The translations under genes were made by a program, and so were the position numbers. Positions 7,638 to 17,991 of a DNA stretch of 33,644 nt are shown here, piece by piece. Origin of the DNA: Gammaproteobacteria bacterium (GTDB taxonomy: Bacteria; Pseudomonadota; Gammaproteobacteria; Arenicellales; UBA868); assembly GCA_014239575.1 (NCBI GenBank), contig JAAZYQ010000011.1, positions 1 to 33,644 of the forward strand. The letters run 5' to 3'. The notes under the pieces are model-generated. The model was not told the origin of the DNA and made no database searches. It saw nothing but the letters and a program-made list of their open reading frames with translations. Position 1 is the first letter of the stretch, and each line of letters starts with the position of its first letter.

Positions 7638-10553
7638 ATGACTGAATACCGCGCAAGCCTTACTGAACTGGAAATGCACGGCGATTTTATACGCCGTCAT
7701 ATCGGACCGTCCGAAGAGGAGCTCGAGGGCATGCTCACCGAGTTGAAGTGTCGCTCACTGGATGAACTGATCGAGCGAGTCGTCCCCTCCAGTATCATCA
7801 GCGAGCGGCCGCTCGAACTGGATCCGCCACGCAGCGAGCGCGCCACCAGCACCTACCTGCGTAATATGCGACATCGCAACCAGGTATACACGTCGATGAT
7901 CGGCTGTGGATACCACGGCACTGTTATGCCTCCTGTAATCCGGCGCAATGTCTTTGAAAACCCGGACTGGTACACCGCTTACACCCCTTACCAATCCGAA
8001 GTCAGTCAGGGACGCCTTGAGGTCCTGTTGGGCTTTCAGCAGATGATTATCGACCTGACCGGAATGGATATGGCCAACGCCTCTCTGCTGGATGAGGCGA
8101 CCGCTGCCGCCGAGGCCATGAGCATGTGTCGACGCCTGTCCAAAGCGAAATCCAATGTGTTTTTTGTAGATCATCGGTCTCACCCGCAGACACTGGCCGT
8201 CCTTAAGACCAGGGCGGGTTTCATGGGTTTTGAGATCCTGACTGGCGACCCACAAACCGAACTCGATCGACGCGAGTGCTTCGGGGTTTTGCTGCAATAC
8301 CCGGCTTCGACGGGTGGACTATGGGATCTCACTCAAGTCATAGATTCCGCCCACCACAAAAACGCACTGGCCGTAGTCGCGGCCGATCTACTTTCCCTTG
8401 CCCTGGTCAAACCACCCGGGGAGATGGGCGCAGATATGGTCGTCGGCAGTGCTCAACGTTTTGGAGTTCCCATGGGATACGGGGGGCCGCACGCCGCGTT
8501 CTTTGCCACTCGAGAAGCTTATAAACGCTCAATTCCAGGACGAATCATTGGGGTGTCGCAGGACACCCAAGGCCAGCCGGCACTGCGCATGGCTTTACAG
8601 ACCCGCGAACAACATATTCGCCGGGAGAAAGCGACCAGCAACATCTGTACCGCCCAGGTGTTACTCGCGAATATCTCCACTTTTTATGCGATGTACCACG
8701 GGCCTGAAGGTCTCGCTACGATCGCCAACCGAGTTCACCGCCTAACCTGCATCATGGCTCAGGGCCTCTCCAAGATTGGCTACACAGTGATCGATCAGAA
8801 CTTTTTCGACACTATCTCGGTACACGTTCCCGGTTTAGCCGGACGTCTCGCTGCCCGGGCACGGGAATCCCGAATCAACCTTCGAGTCATCGGCCCCGAC
8901 CACCTGGGCATTACCTTTGATGAGACCACCCAGCGGGGCAACCTGATAACCCTGTGGCGCGTATTCAATACCCACGCCCATCACCGTTTGGATATCGAAG
9001 CGCTCGATAAAACCGTCACCAGCGCGATCCCCTTATCCCTAAAACGGAAAACCCCTTATCTGACCCACGAGATCTTTCACCGTTACCGCTCCGAAACGGA
9101 AATGATGCGTTATATGCGTCGTACTGCCAGCAAGGATATCAGTCTCGGGCGGTCGATGATCCCGCTGGGGTCATGCACGATGAAACTCAACGCCACATCG
9201 GAATTGCTTCCGATCTCTATCCGCGACTTTACCAATCTGCACCCCTTTGCGCCGCTTGAGCAGACTCAAGGCTACCAGCAACTTTTTGAAGAACTGGAAG
9301 ATATGTTGTGCGAGATCACAGGCTTTCATGCCATTTCACTACAACCCAATGCCGGGTCGCAAGGAGAATACACGGGCCTTTTATGTATCCGTGCTTTTCA
9401 TGAAGCGCAAGGGCAAGGGCATCGACATATATGCCTGATTCCATCGTCTGCCCACGGCACCAACCCAGCCAGCGCCGTCATGGCAGGCATGAAAGTGGTG
9501 ATTGTGGCCTGTGATGACAATGGCAATGTTGATCTGGATGATCTACGGGACAAAGCCGCAACACACCAGGCGCAGCTAGCGGCTCTGATGATTACCTACC
9601 CCTCGACACATGGGGTCTTTGAAGAAAAGATTCGTGATATCTGCCAGGTTATTCACCACCACGGCGGCCAGGTCTATATGGATGGAGCCAATCTCAATGC
9701 GTTGGTCGGCTTGTGTCGGCCGGCTGAAATCGGCGCCGATGTGGCGCACATCAACTTGCACAAGACCTTTGCTATTCCCCATGGTGGTGGCGGCCCCGGA
9801 ATGGGGCCGATCGGCGTGCTCTCACATCTTGCACCTTTCCTCCCAGACCATGTGCTGGTCGATGGCGTGAATCCAGCCTCCGGCGGGCGCGCGACTATTG
9901 GCTCGGTATCGGCGGCACCTTGGGGTTCGGCCAGCATTCTGCCGATTTCCTGGGCCTATATTGCGCTCCTGGGAGCCTCGGGGCTGCGACGGGCCACCGA
10001 GGTTGCCATTTTGAACGCAAACTATATTGCGCACCGCCTTAATCCTCATTATCCGGTGGTGTATACCGGTGCTGGCGGCCTGGTGGCGCATGAGTGCATC
10101 GTTGACCTATCGGAGATAAAAGCAACCAGTGGAATCAGCGTTGAGGATGTGGCCAAACGACTGGTCGATTACGGATTTCATGCACCAACGATGTCCTGGC
10201 CTGTGCCCGATACCTTCATGATCGAACCGACCGAGAGTGAATCACGCGAAGAAATTGACCGTTTCTGTGATGCTCTGATTTTGATTCGAGCCGAAATTGC
10301 CGACGTCGAGTCTGGCAAACAAGACCGCGATAACAATCTGCTAAAAAACGCGCCACACTCAATGCGTCTGCTGACTCAAGGAAACTGGGGCTTACCCTAC
10401 AGCCTTGAAGCCGCGTTCTTTCCCTCTCCAGCTACCCGACGCGAAAAATACTGGCCCCCTGTTGGTCGGATCGATAACGTATATGGAGATAAAGCGCTGG
10501 TGTGCACCTGTCCACCGATCGAGCACTACGACCAAGAGCAGTCTGCAGCGTGA
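7638..10553 (+). CDS. gcvP: Glycine dehydrogenase (decarboxylating), P protein
   Basis: The 971-residue single-chain GcvP decarboxylates glycine with PLP and passes the aminomethyl group to lipoyl-GcvH. The N-terminal half begins with [12 protein letters not shown] and contains [11 protein letters not shown] and [13 protein letters not shown]. The C-terminal half carries the PLP lysine, Lys709, in [18 protein letters not shown]. The length matches the one-chain form (E. coli about 957) rather than the split GcvPA/GcvPB form. An AAGGA ribosome binding site lies before the ATG, 28 bases after gcvH. Its stop overlaps the lipA start as GTGA. Confidence 0.97.
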   Translation: MTEYRASLTELEMHGDFIRRHIGPSEEELEGMLTELKCRSLDELIERVVPSSIISERPLELDPPRSERATSTYLRNMRHRNQVYTSMIGCGYHGTVMPPVIRRNVFENPDWYTAYTPYQSEVSQGRLEVLLGFQQMIIDLTGMDMANASLLDEATAAAEAMSMCRRLSKAKSNVFFVDHRSHPQTLAVLKTRAGFMGFEILTGDPQTELDRRECFGVLLQYPASTGGLWDLTQVIDSAHHKNALAVVAADLLSLALVKPPGEMGADMVVGSAQRFGVPMGYGGPHAAFFATREAYKRSIPGRIIGVSQDTQGQPALRMALQTREQHIRREKATSNICTAQVLLANISTFYAMYHGPEGLATIANRVHRLTCIMAQGLSKIGYTVIDQNFFDTISVHVPGLAGRLAARARESRINLRVIGPDHLGITFDETTQRGNLITLWRVFNTHAHHRLDIEALDKTVTSAIPLSLKRKTPYLTHEIFHRYRSETEMMRYMRRTASKDISLGRSMIPLGSCTMKLNATSELLPISIRDFTNLHPFAPLEQTQGYQQLFEELEDMLCEITGFHAISLQPNAGSQGEYTGLLCIRAFHEAQGQGHRHICLIPSSAHGTNPASAVMAGMKVVIVACDDNGNVDLDDLRDKAATHQAQLAALMITYPSTHGVFEEKIRDICQVIHHHGGQVYMDGANLNALVGLCRPAEIGADVAHINLHKTFAIPHGGGGPGMGPIGVLSHLAPFLPDHVLVDGVNPASGGRATIGSVSAAPWGSASILPISWAYIALLGASGLRRATEVAILNANYIAHRLNPHYPVVYTGAGGLVAHECIVDLSEIKATSGISVEDVAKRLVDYGFHAPTMSWPVPDTFMIEPTESESREEIDRFCDALILIRAEIADVESGKQDRDNNLLKNAPHSMRLLTQGNWGLPYSLEAAFFPSPATRREKYWPPVGRIDNVYGDKALVCTCPPIEHYDQEQSAA

Positions 10554-11500
10554 GTAAATATGGCGAAGATAACGCAGCGCAGAAAATGGCGCGGGTGCCA
10601 GTCAAGTTTGCGCCGACCGAGCGTGAACAACGTCTCCGCAAGCCGTCCTGGATCCGTGCGCGTTTCCCGGGAACGCCTGAGGTGGCACGACTAAAGAAAG
10701 TATTACGCGACCAAGGGCTTAATACGGTCTGTGAAGAAGCCAGTTGTCCAAACCTCGGGGAGTGTTTCGGTAGTGGCACGGCAACGTTTATGATCCTGGG
10801 AGATATCTGTACTCGACGCTGCCCCTTCTGCGATGTTGCCCATGGTCGCCCCCAGCCACCAGACCGAGATGAACCCGAACGACTAGCCAACACAGTTCAA
10901 CAGATGGGCCTGCGTTATGTCGTTGTCACCTCAGTTGACCGGGACGATCTTCGTGACGGTGGCGCCGCCCACTTTGCCGATTGCATATCAGCCCTGCGGG
11001 CAGCCAGTCCCGAGTTGCAGATCGAAGTCCTTACCCCCGACTTTCGTGCCCGACTCGATAAAGCGCTAGCGATATTGGCCGCCAGCCCGCCAGATGTATT
11101 CAATCATAATCTGGAAACCGTACCGAGACTCTACCGACGCGTACGGCCCGGTGCCGACTATCAACACTCGTTGGATCTGCTGAAATCCTTTGCCGAACGG
11201 TGTCCGCACGTGCCGACGAAGTCCGGCTTAATGTTGGGTCTTGGCGAGGATATCGGCGAGGTTGAGGCGGTGATGGAAGACCTACGTTCCCATTATGTGC
11301 AACGACTGACCCTGGGACAGTATCTTCAACCTACCCGACATCATCTTCCGGTGGAACGCTACGTTGAACCAATCGAATTTGAACGCCTGGCAACTATGGG
11401 TCAGAAAATGGGGTTTAAGTATGTGGCGTCAGCACCCATGGTTCGATCGTCTTACCACGCCGACCAGCAACATTATGAGGCCGCAACACAGCCAGCCTAA
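10550..11500 (+). CDS. lipA: Lipoyl synthase
   Basis: The 316-residue radical-SAM enzyme inserts two sulfurs into an octanoyl group on GcvH and 2-oxoacid dehydrogenase E2 proteins. Both iron-sulfur sites are visible: the auxiliary cluster motif [12 protein letters not shown] (Cys61, 66, 72) and the radical-SAM motif CTRRCPFC (Cys87, 91, 94). The C-terminal RSSYHAD, whose Ser ligates the auxiliary cluster in known structures, is present. I chose the GTG at 10550 because it overlaps the gcvP stop (GTGA), which fits translational coupling; an ATG at 10586 is the alternative. No lipB or lplA is seen nearby, so octanoyl transfer must be encoded elsewhere. Confidence 0.95.
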   Translation: MSKYGEDNAAQKMARVPVKFAPTEREQRLRKPSWIRARFPGTPEVARLKKVLRDQGLNTVCEEASCPNLGECFGSGTATFMILGDICTRRCPFCDVAHGRPQPPDRDEPERLANTVQQMGLRYVVVTSVDRDDLRDGGAAHFADCISALRAASPELQIEVLTPDFRARLDKALAILAASPPDVFNHNLETVPRLYRRVRPGADYQHSLDLLKSFAERCPHVPTKSGLMLGLGEDIGEVEAVMEDLRSHYVQRLTLGQYLQPTRHHLPVERYVEPIEFERLATMGQKMGFKYVASAPMVRSSYHADQQHYEAATQPA

Positions 11501-11583
11501 GCCAGGCCGCGGTGGCGGTACCGGGCCCGGAAAATGAGAAAACTATAGAAAACTCGTAGGGATTCGGGTTAAAGTTCGAGTAA

Positions 11584-11644
11584 CGCTTGCGGTTTGACGC
11601 TCCGCAGTTGGCAAACGCGCCAAAAAACCGGAATGACGCAAGCG
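11584..11644 (+). promoter_or_regulatory. Nested inverted repeats in the aapJ leader
   Basis: Three complementary segment pairs are nested. CGCTTGC (11584-11590) pairs with GCAAGCG (11638-11644), GGTTT (11591-11595) with AAACC (11625-11629), and TTGGC (11608-11612) with GCCAA (11619-11623). They would fold into one interrupted stem that ends 39 bases before the aapJ ATG. It could be a structured 5' leader or a set of operator half-sites. A TTGACG -35-like hexamer lies inside the structure, without a good -10. Function is unknown. Confidence 0.3.
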
Positions 11645-11683
11645 ATAAACACCTGTTATTCACCAAGTGAGAGAGGAATCATA

Positions 11684-12703
11684 ATGAAACAGACAACGAC
11701 TGCCGTACTGGCAGCTGCCGTCCTGACGCTCGGCGTCACCGGCGCTGCACAGGCTGGCACTTTGGAAGATGTCCAATCCCGCGGCGTACTACGCTGTGTG
11801 GTCAGCACCGGTATCGCCGGTTTTGCCCAACCCGACGCCAACGGTGTCTGGGGCGGCTTTGATGTCGACTTTTGCCGTGCAACCGCCGCAGCCGTACTCG
11901 GTGACGCCGGTAAGATCGAGGCAGTAACCTCCACAGGCAAAACTCGATTCACTAAACTCAACGCTGGCGAAGGCGATGTACTCTGGCGCAACACCACCGT
12001 CACCTTTTCTCGTGACGTGGGCGTCAAACTTCGCTTCCACGGTATCAACTACTACGACGGCCAGGGCTTTATGGTTAAAAAGAGCCTGGGTATCAGTAGT
12101 GCTAAAGAGCTTGATGGCGCATCGGTCTGTATCCAAACGGGTACCACCACTGAGTTGAACCTGGCTGACTACTTCTCCTCCAACGGAATGAAGTATGAGC
12201 CGGTCACTATCGAGACCAATGATGAAGCCCGTCAGAACTACGAGGGTGACCGTTGCGACGTCTACACCACAGATGCGTCTGGCCTTGCGTCTACTCGCTC
12301 TGCCTTACCTGATCCTGGCGCCCACATGGTGCTTCCTGAAATCATCTCCAAGGAGCCCCTCGGCCCCGCAACCCGTCATGGTGACGACCAGTGGTCCGAC
12401 ATCATCACTTGGGTGCTGAACGCCACGATCACGGCTGAAGAACTCGGTGTAACCAGTGCCAACGTGGATGCGCAGAAAAGCTCCAATAATCCTGAAGTCC
12501 GTCGCCTGCTGGGCGTGGATGGAAGCCAGGGCTCGGAACTCGGCCTATCCAATGACTGGGCATACCAGATCATCAAGCAGATCGGTAACTACGGCGAAAT
12601 CTTTGAGCGTAATATCGGTGTAGACACCCCGCTTGGCATCGCCCGCGGTCTTAACGCGCTTTGGACAGACGGTGGCCTGATCTACTCGCCTCCGTTCCGT
12701 TAA
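11684..12703 (+). CDS. aapJ: General amino acid ABC transporter, periplasmic binding protein
   Basis: This 339-residue substrate-binding protein has a clear signal peptide: charged MKQ start, hydrophobic core and GAAQA cleavage region around residue 24. The mature domain matches family-3 amino-acid-binding proteins of the AapJ type, with GVLRCVVSTG, GFDVDFCRA, TRFTKLNAGEGDVLWRNTT and QTGTTTELNL. AapJ captures a broad range of L-amino acids in the periplasm and feeds AapQM. The ATG at 11684 is preceded by GAGAGGAA at good spacing and by the signal peptide logic; the frame stays open further upstream but without signal-peptide character. A strong hairpin follows the gene. Confidence 0.93.
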   Translation: MKQTTTAVLAAAVLTLGVTGAAQAGTLEDVQSRGVLRCVVSTGIAGFAQPDANGVWGGFDVDFCRATAAAVLGDAGKIEAVTSTGKTRFTKLNAGEGDVLWRNTTVTFSRDVGVKLRFHGINYYDGQGFMVKKSLGISSAKELDGASVCIQTGTTTELNLADYFSSNGMKYEPVTIETNDEARQNYEGDRCDVYTTDASGLASTRSALPDPGAHMVLPEIISKEPLGPATRHGDDQWSDIITWVLNATITAEELGVTSANVDAQKSSNNPEVRRLLGVDGSQGSELGLSNDWAYQIIKQIGNYGEIFERNIGVDTPLGIARGLNALWTDGGLIYSPPFR

Positions 12704-12734
12704 ACGCCAGTTCCAAGCTGCACTAGTTGTACGT

Positions 12735-12768
12735 TGACGCCGGGGGTCCCACTGGATCCCCGGCGTTA
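12735..12768 (+). terminator. Strong hairpin between aapJ and aapQ
   Basis: A 13-pair stem (12737-12749 with 12754-12766, one G-T pair) closes a CACT loop and can extend two more pairs outward. It is followed only by TATCTCTTTA, a weak T-run. It lies 33 bases after the aapJ stop and 56 before aapQ. In binding-protein transporters such an element usually lets some transcripts end or protects the 3' end of the binding-protein mRNA, so that AapJ is made in excess over the membrane subunits. Confidence 0.65.
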
Positions 12769-12824
12769 TCTCTTTAAGAGTGCAACCGGTTAGACCATTT
12801 AACAATTCACCGCCCCTCGCAGTA

Positions 12825-14018
12825 ATGGCACAAGCCTCTTCCAATACCCCCAATATTTTGCTTCGCCTGTGGCGTAACGAAGGATCCCGCGGCGTCATTA
12901 TTCAGATCATCACTATGGTGGTGCTGTTTGCACTGTTAGCGGCAATTGCCCGAAACGTGGCGGTCAACCTTGCCGAGGTAGGCAAGGAATTCAGCTTCAG
13001 CTTCCTAACCTGGCCGGCGGCCTACGACATCGGCTTCTCGCCTTTTATTGAGTACACCAATCAGTCGACCCATCTGCGGGCTGCAGTGGTGGGCTTACTG
13101 AATACGCTACTCGTGGCGGTGTGTGGCTGCGCCCTTGCCTCCGTTCTTGGATTTATGCTCGGCATCATGCGCCTTTCCAGCAACTGGTTGGTCAGTAGAA
13201 TCTCGTACGTTTTTGTCGAGTTCATGCGTAACGTCCCAGTGCTGATTCATATCCTCGCCTTCTATGCTCTGGTGGTGACCCTGCTCCCTCCGGCTAAAAA
13301 AGCCATTGATGTCGGGGCGGGTGCCTTCTTTTTGTCCAATAGAGGCTTTTACACACCCTCCCCTGTTTTTGAGCCTGGCGCTGGCATGGTGGGCATTACG
13401 ATCATTATCGCCATTGTCATCGCTGTGATTTTTCGCCGCTGGGCAAAGCGGGTCCAAGATCAAACAGGAAAAGCCTATCCCGTATTTTGGATCTTTGCCG
13501 CAATCGTTATCGCTCTGCCAGGTATTGCCTTCCTTGCAGCCGGTATGCCCTTATCTTGGGACATCCCAGCCCTCAAGGGCTTTAATTTCAAAGGTGGCAT
13601 GGCAATCAAGCCGGAGTTCCTAGCACTTTGCCTGGCGCTTTCGTACTACACAGCCTGTTTTATTTCTGAGATCGTGCGTGCCGGGATACTCGCGATCAGT
13701 CGCGGTCAAAGTGAAGCCGCCCATGCACTGGGCCTGCAAAACAACCGCACCCTACAATTGATTATCATCCCACAGGCGCTGCGCGTAATCGTGCCTCCAC
13801 TTTGCAGTCAGTATCTAAACCTGACCAAAAATTCGTCACTCGCGATCGCGATCGGGTATATGGATATCACAGCGACGATCGGTGGGATCAGCTTGATGCA
13901 GACCGGCAAGGAAATGGAAACCATGATCATCGTCATGGGTGTTTATCTGGTGATCTCACTGGCTATCTCCAGTTTTATGAACTGGTTCAATCATCGTATC
14001 AAATTGACTGAGCGCTAA
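12825..14018 (+). CDS. aapQ: General amino acid ABC transporter permease AapQ
   Basis: The 397-residue permease of the His/Glu/Gln (HAAT) class has about eight membrane segments. The ABC-interaction EAA loop is visible as EAAHALGLQNNRTLQLI followed by IPQALRVIVPP. It pairs with AapM to form the membrane channel served by AapP. The long central insertion between the first helices and the conserved C-terminal domain is usual for AapQ. I chose the ATG at 12825 because the residues encoded before it (from a GTG at 12780) are not family-like; ribosome binding sites at both are weak. The aapM start follows the stop after 12 bases. Confidence 0.92.
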   Translation: MAQASSNTPNILLRLWRNEGSRGVIIQIITMVVLFALLAAIARNVAVNLAEVGKEFSFSFLTWPAAYDIGFSPFIEYTNQSTHLRAAVVGLLNTLLVAVCGCALASVLGFMLGIMRLSSNWLVSRISYVFVEFMRNVPVLIHILAFYALVVTLLPPAKKAIDVGAGAFFLSNRGFYTPSPVFEPGAGMVGITIIIAIVIAVIFRRWAKRVQDQTGKAYPVFWIFAAIVIALPGIAFLAAGMPLSWDIPALKGFNFKGGMAIKPEFLALCLALSYYTACFISEIVRAGILAISRGQSEAAHALGLQNNRTLQLIIIPQALRVIVPPLCSQYLNLTKNSSLAIAIGYMDITATIGGISLMQTGKEMETMIIVMGVYLVISLAISSFMNWFNHRIKLTER

Positions 14019-14030
14019 AAGAATCCAGTA

Positions 14031-15164
14031 ATGGCTCAAAATCATACAGCTCAAGGCTACGCACCCGGGACGCACCCAGACCTGCCTCCTCCGGTTCGAA
14101 CGACCGGTCCGGTCGGCTGGATCCGGGCCAATCTACTTTCTTCTCCACTTAATATCACCCTGACCCTGCTCTGTGCCTGGCTGCTCTGGTCTGTCCTGCC
14201 CCCTGCACTGAACTGGGCACTTTTTGACGCTATCTGGAGCGCCACTGACCGCAAGGACTGCTGGGCACAGATGGATGAGCCGCGGGCCGGCGCCTGCTGG
14301 GCTTTCATTCGCGGGAGTTTCAGGCTCTTTATCTATGGCTGGTATCCAGAGCCTGAACGGTGGCGGGTCAATATCGCGTTCATACTGCTAGTGCTTGCCA
14401 TTGTTGGCGTGCTGCGCGACAGCCTGCCGGGCAAGAAATACTGGCTCTGGTTTGCAGTTGCTTTTCCATTTATCGGGGCCTGGTTGATAGTCGGCGGCTT
14501 TGGTCTCACCCCGGTTGGCACACAAAAACTCGGTGGAATCCTGCTAACTGTAATTATAGGCGTCACCGGTATTACCTTCTCGCTCCCGCTCGGAATCGCT
14601 TTGGCACTAGGGCGGCGCTCGAAACTACCGGCGCTGCGAGCCGTCTGTGTGATATTTATTGAGTTTATTCGTGGGGTACCCTTGATTACCCTGTTATTTG
14701 TTGCCTCGACCATGCTCACTTATTTTCTACCACCTGGGTCAACATTCGACCTGTTAATGCGCGTGTTAATCATGGTCACACTGTTCTCGGCCGCCTACAT
14801 TGCTGAGGTCGTACGTGGCGGCCTGCAAGGCCTGTCATCAGGGCAGTATGAGGCTGCAGATTCGCTCGGCTTAACGTACTGGAAGGCTCATCGGTTGATC
14901 ATCCTGCCACAGGCGCTGAAAATATCTATTCCCGGAATCGTCAACACTTTTATCGGCCTTTACAAGGATTCAGTATTGGTGCTGATTATCGGAATGATGG
15001 ATATCCTTGGCCTGGGCCGGGCACGACTAAACGACCCGGACTGGCTCGGCCTCGCACCGGAGTTATACCTTTTTATTGCCCTGTTCTTCTTCCTTTGTTG
15101 TTTCAGCATGGCCCGCTATTCGCTCAGCCTCGAGAAAAAACTCGAGACCGGGCACGCCCAATAA
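14031..15164 (+). CDS. aapM: General amino acid ABC transporter permease AapM
   Basis: The 377-residue second permease has a proline-rich cytoplasmic N-terminus, several membrane helices and the EAA loop [18 protein letters not shown] followed by [11 protein letters not shown]. The segment [15 protein letters not shown] is also typical of polar amino acid permeases. It forms the heteromeric channel with AapQ. The ATG sits 12 bases after aapQ and aapP begins 23 bases after its stop, so the four aap genes form one operon in the order J-Q-M-P, as in rhizobia and many marine proteobacteria. Confidence 0.93.
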   Translation: MAQNHTAQGYAPGTHPDLPPPVRTTGPVGWIRANLLSSPLNITLTLLCAWLLWSVLPPALNWALFDAIWSATDRKDCWAQMDEPRAGACWAFIRGSFRLFIYGWYPEPERWRVNIAFILLVLAIVGVLRDSLPGKKYWLWFAVAFPFIGAWLIVGGFGLTPVGTQKLGGILLTVIIGVTGITFSLPLGIALALGRRSKLPALRAVCVIFIEFIRGVPLITLLFVASTMLTYFLPPGSTFDLLMRVLIMVTLFSAAYIAEVVRGGLQGLSSGQYEAADSLGLTYWKAHRLIILPQALKISIPGIVNTFIGLYKDSVLVLIIGMMDILGLGRARLNDPDWLGLAPELYLFIALFFFLCCFSMARYSLSLEKKLETGHAQ

Positions 15165-15187
15165 TCCCTGCCAACAAGATCACCATC

Positions 15188-15967
15188 ATGAATAATCCAG
15201 ATGACACCCAGAATAACGCCGTTGAATTAGCCGAGCCGATCATTACGATCAATGGTATGCACAAATGGTTTGGCGATTTTCACGTACTGAAAAATATAAA
15301 TCTGGAGGTCCGTCGAGGTGAACGCATCGTCATCTGCGGACCATCTGGATCCGGCAAATCCACCCTTATTCGTTGTATCAACCGCCTTGAGGAGCATCAG
15401 CAAGGCACGATCACCGTGGACGGCACTGAACTCACTCGGGACCTTAAGAATATTGAGATCGTCCGCTCCGAGGTCGGCATGGTTTTTCAGCAGTTCAATC
15501 TTTTCCCGCACTTAACGGTTCTTGAAAATGTAACTCTGGCACCTATCTGGGTACGCAAGATGCCGCGCGCCGAGGCTGAAGAAAGCGCGATGCAATACCT
15601 TGAACGTGTCAAGATCCCCGAACAAGCGTTGAAATACCCAGGGCAGTTATCTGGTGGCCAGCAGCAACGGGTCGCGATCGCACGCTCTTTATGTATGAAC
15701 CCACGGATCATGCTCTTCGATGAGCCCACCTCAGCGCTCGATCCGGAAATGATCAAAGAAGTGCTCGATGTCATGATCGAACTGGCCGAAAGTGGTATGA
15801 CTATGTTGGTGGTCACCCATGAGATGGGTTTTGCGACAGCGGTTGCCCACCGGGTGATTTTCATGGATGGCGGAGAAATCATCGAAGAAAAACCGCCTCA
15901 GGAATTTTTCGAGAGCCCCGACCACGAGCGAACCAAGCTCTTCTTGAGTCAGATTCTTCACCACTAA
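15188..15967 (+). CDS. aapP: General amino acid ABC transporter ATPase AapP
   Basis: The 259-residue ATPase powers the Aap importer. All ABC motifs are intact: Walker [10 protein letters not shown] (51-59), Q-loop Gln101, signature LSGGQ (154-158), Walker B IMLFDEP (174-180) and switch His211 in VVTHEMG. The ATG at 15188 is chosen because the family begins shortly before the [11 protein letters not shown] strand; the open frame extends back into aapM without homology. This is the last gene of the operon, and a hairpin follows it. Confidence 0.95.
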   Translation: MNNPDDTQNNAVELAEPIITINGMHKWFGDFHVLKNINLEVRRGERIVICGPSGSGKSTLIRCINRLEEHQQGTITVDGTELTRDLKNIEIVRSEVGMVFQQFNLFPHLTVLENVTLAPIWVRKMPRAEAEESAMQYLERVKIPEQALKYPGQLSGGQQQRVAIARSLCMNPRIMLFDEPTSALDPEMIKEVLDVMIELAESGMTMLVVTHEMGFATAVAHRVIFMDGGEIIEEKPPQEFFESPDHERTKLFLSQILHH

Positions 15968-15973
15968 GCAGAC

Positions 15974-16010
15974 GACCAGCGCCGGCCGCGAAAAGCATCG
16001 AGCGTTGGTC
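15974..16010 (+). terminator. Weak hairpin after aapP
   Basis: GACCAGCGC (15974-15982) pairs with GCGTTGGTC (16002-16010) in nine pairs with one G-T, around a 19-base G+C-rich loop. It starts seven bases after the aapP stop. TAAAAC follows rather than a T-run, so it may be a 3' end protector or a poor terminator of the aap transcript. Confidence 0.35.
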
Positions 16011-16089
16011 TAAAACGAATCCTGGTTCTCGCCTGCATCTCGGCCCGGGGTCAACCTCTGGCAAGTGGTGAACAGTCAACTAACGGTCT

Positions 16090-16569
16090 TTAGGTCTGAC
16101 ACTTGAAGCCAGAGAGTTCGCTCGCAAAACTTCGACACAAATCCAGGTCATCCTTTCGTGCGGCATGACACAGCAGGAAGCGCTCAAAGCGCGTCAGACT
16201 CAACCATTCACTGACTAAGCCTGCCCGTTTTCGAAAGGCGACCACCGTAACGGGCTCTGCCCTGGCTAACCAGCAGGTACCCTCCAACTCGGCCGGTGGG
16301 ATCTTCTGAACTCGCCCTCGCCCCTGCCTCGCCAGCATACCGGCCAGGGCGTCCAGATACTCAGCTATTGCCCTTGGACCATTTACGGGCGCCGCTATTA
16401 GAGTGTCGCAACAAGATGGATCCAAAGCGCGCCAATCGGCCAGATGAATTCGAGCGCCGATCAAATCCAACTTCATCCGAACGATCAAGGGGATATTCCG
16501 ACCATCAGGATCTGCCAGGTGTTCGAACAAGAGCACTCGATCATTCGTTTCGGGAAAATTGCGACACAT
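16090..16569 (-). CDS. Nitrate-reductase-associated-type protein (NarM-like, PF09655)
   Basis: The 159-residue protein resembles the small family known as nitrate reductase associated protein, NarM in cyanobacteria. Support comes from the N-terminal PLIVRMKLDLIGARIHLADW segment, matching the family pattern of a conserved VR-KLD-G-I-L-W run, and from a second half ending in a LTRFERFLLCHAARKDD helix. In cyanobacteria NarM is needed for nitrate reductase activity; in other bacteria its role is unknown. No nitrate reductase gene is in the window. It follows the PLP-enzyme gene on the same strand after 93 bases. Match by eye only, so moderate confidence. Confidence 0.55.
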   Translation of the reverse strand: MCRNFPETNDRVLLFEHLADPDGRNIPLIVRMKLDLIGARIHLADWRALDPSCCDTLIAAPVNGPRAIAEYLDALAGMLARQGRGRVQKIPPAELEGTCWLARAEPVTVVAFRKRAGLVSEWLSLTRFERFLLCHAARKDDLDLCRSFASELSGFKCQT

Positions 16570-16662
16570 GATTATCAGGCGAACTCGAGCCAGAACATTT
16601 CGACGTGTTATCTGATGATGGTCTCTGATTTGGCTGGCTCACAGATCTCGCCAGCAGCAACA

Positions 16663-17871
16663 CTAATCAAGCGCTCTCGCCAGGTCCCGGCACAGGTCTT
16701 CGGGATCCTCCAGGCCAACTGACAACCGAAAGACTCCATCTCCAGCGAACTCACGGTAAGCCCTCAACGCATCGCCCGTAAGATGGTAACTGGACGCCAT
16801 AAGGTCATCGGTTCCCAGCCAACAGATCAGACTGCGGTGATGGCCTAATGAAACGGCGTAATGAATCACCTGCAGTTCGAAGATCATACGCGAAACTCTG
16901 TCTTCCCCGTCTTTCACCTGAAAAGAAAGCATTCCGGAGAAATTTTTCATCTGCCGTTTGGCCAGTTCATGATGTGGATGGCTGGCAAGTCCTGGATAGA
17001 GTACTTTGGTCACTTGTGGGTGCGACTCTAAAAATTGTGCAACTGCGAGCGCGTTCGCCTGATGCGCTTGCATCCTCAATGGCAGGGTTCCCAGGCCTCG
17101 GTTAATGAGCCAGGCGTTAAACGGACTGATCACACCACCCATGTGTATCTGAGCATCAGTCTCAATCGAACGCATATCATCCTTAGAAGCGAGTACGGCG
17201 CCGCCCATAGCGTCGCCGTGCCCGCAGCAATACTTGGTGAGTGAGTGAATAACATAATCAGCCCCAAGCGTGATGGGTTGCGTAGCTATAGGCGTAGCAA
17301 AGGTCGAGTCGATCGCAAGCCGAGCGCCAGACTGATGGGCAATCTCGGCTACTGCCTGAATGTCGGTAATGCGCATAGCCGGGTTGGCCGGGGTTTCCCC
17401 CCAAAGCAAACTGGTCGATGGGGTAACGGCTTGCTCGACCGCGTCGAGATCCGAGAAGTTGACGACCGCCACCTCTACCCCCATTCGTGCCAGATTATTT
17501 CGAGCGAATTCCGCTGTCCCCGGATAATTGGCATCACTCATGACCAGTCGCTCGCCGGATTTAAGGGCGCTCAGTAAGACCGCCGCTGTCGCGGCCATTC
17601 CGGAGGCGAAACAACGGCATGTCGGCGCCTGTTCAAGCGCGGCCAGCTTATCCTCCAACTGACGCACCGTGGGGTTGCTCCATCGGCTATAGACATAGGG
17701 TGCATCCTCCGGGATATCGTAAGCAGAGAACCCAACCGGCTCATCAAGCACGAAAGTACTCGACATCACGATATTGGGTGCCGATGCGCCGGTTGTCGGG
17801 TCTGGACCTTCGCCAGCGTGGACTGCCATAGTGCGTTGCCCAGCCGTCTGATTAGTCTTTGGTCTATTCAT
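16663..17871 (-). CDS. Cys/Met-metabolism PLP enzyme (cystathionine synthase/lyase type)
   Basis: The 402-residue enzyme belongs to the trans-sulfuration PLP family. Hallmarks are YSRWSNPT (61-68, phosphate contact from the neighbouring subunit), Asp188 in IDSTFATP, and the PLP lysine Lys213 in HSLTKYCCGHGDAMGG. Family members include cystathionine gamma-synthase, cystathionine gamma- and beta-lyase, methionine gamma-lyase and O-acetylhomoserine sulfhydrylase, and the sequence alone does not decide among them. GGAG lies about nine bases before the ATG. It is the first of a minus-strand pair with the NarM-like gene. Confidence 0.88.
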   Translation of the reverse strand: MNRPKTNQTAGQRTMAVHAGEGPDPTTGASAPNIVMSSTFVLDEPVGFSAYDIPEDAPYVYSRWSNPTVRQLEDKLAALEQAPTCRCFASGMAATAAVLLSALKSGERLVMSDANYPGTAEFARNNLARMGVEVAVVNFSDLDAVEQAVTPSTSLLWGETPANPAMRITDIQAVAEIAHQSGARLAIDSTFATPIATQPITLGADYVIHSLTKYCCGHGDAMGGAVLASKDDMRSIETDAQIHMGGVISPFNAWLINRGLGTLPLRMQAHQANALAVAQFLESHPQVTKVLYPGLASHPHHELAKRQMKNFSGMLSFQVKDGEDRVSRMIFELQVIHYAVSLGHHRSLICWLGTDDLMASSYHLTGDALRAYREFAGDGVFRLSVGLEDPEDLCRDLARALD

Positions 17872-17991
17872 GATGGCTTCTCCGAATATTAGTTAACAAC
17901 TCAATAGGCTTGGCGGTTACCCGTGCGAAATAGGCGTCTGGCTTGCCGATGTTCGGCGCCATTGACCAAAAGCGTGCTGCGCACACGTGAT

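Noticed and set aside
7755-8297. 180-codon minus-strand frame inside gcvP
   Set aside because: It is a shadow of the highly conserved gcvP coding frame and has no independent signal.
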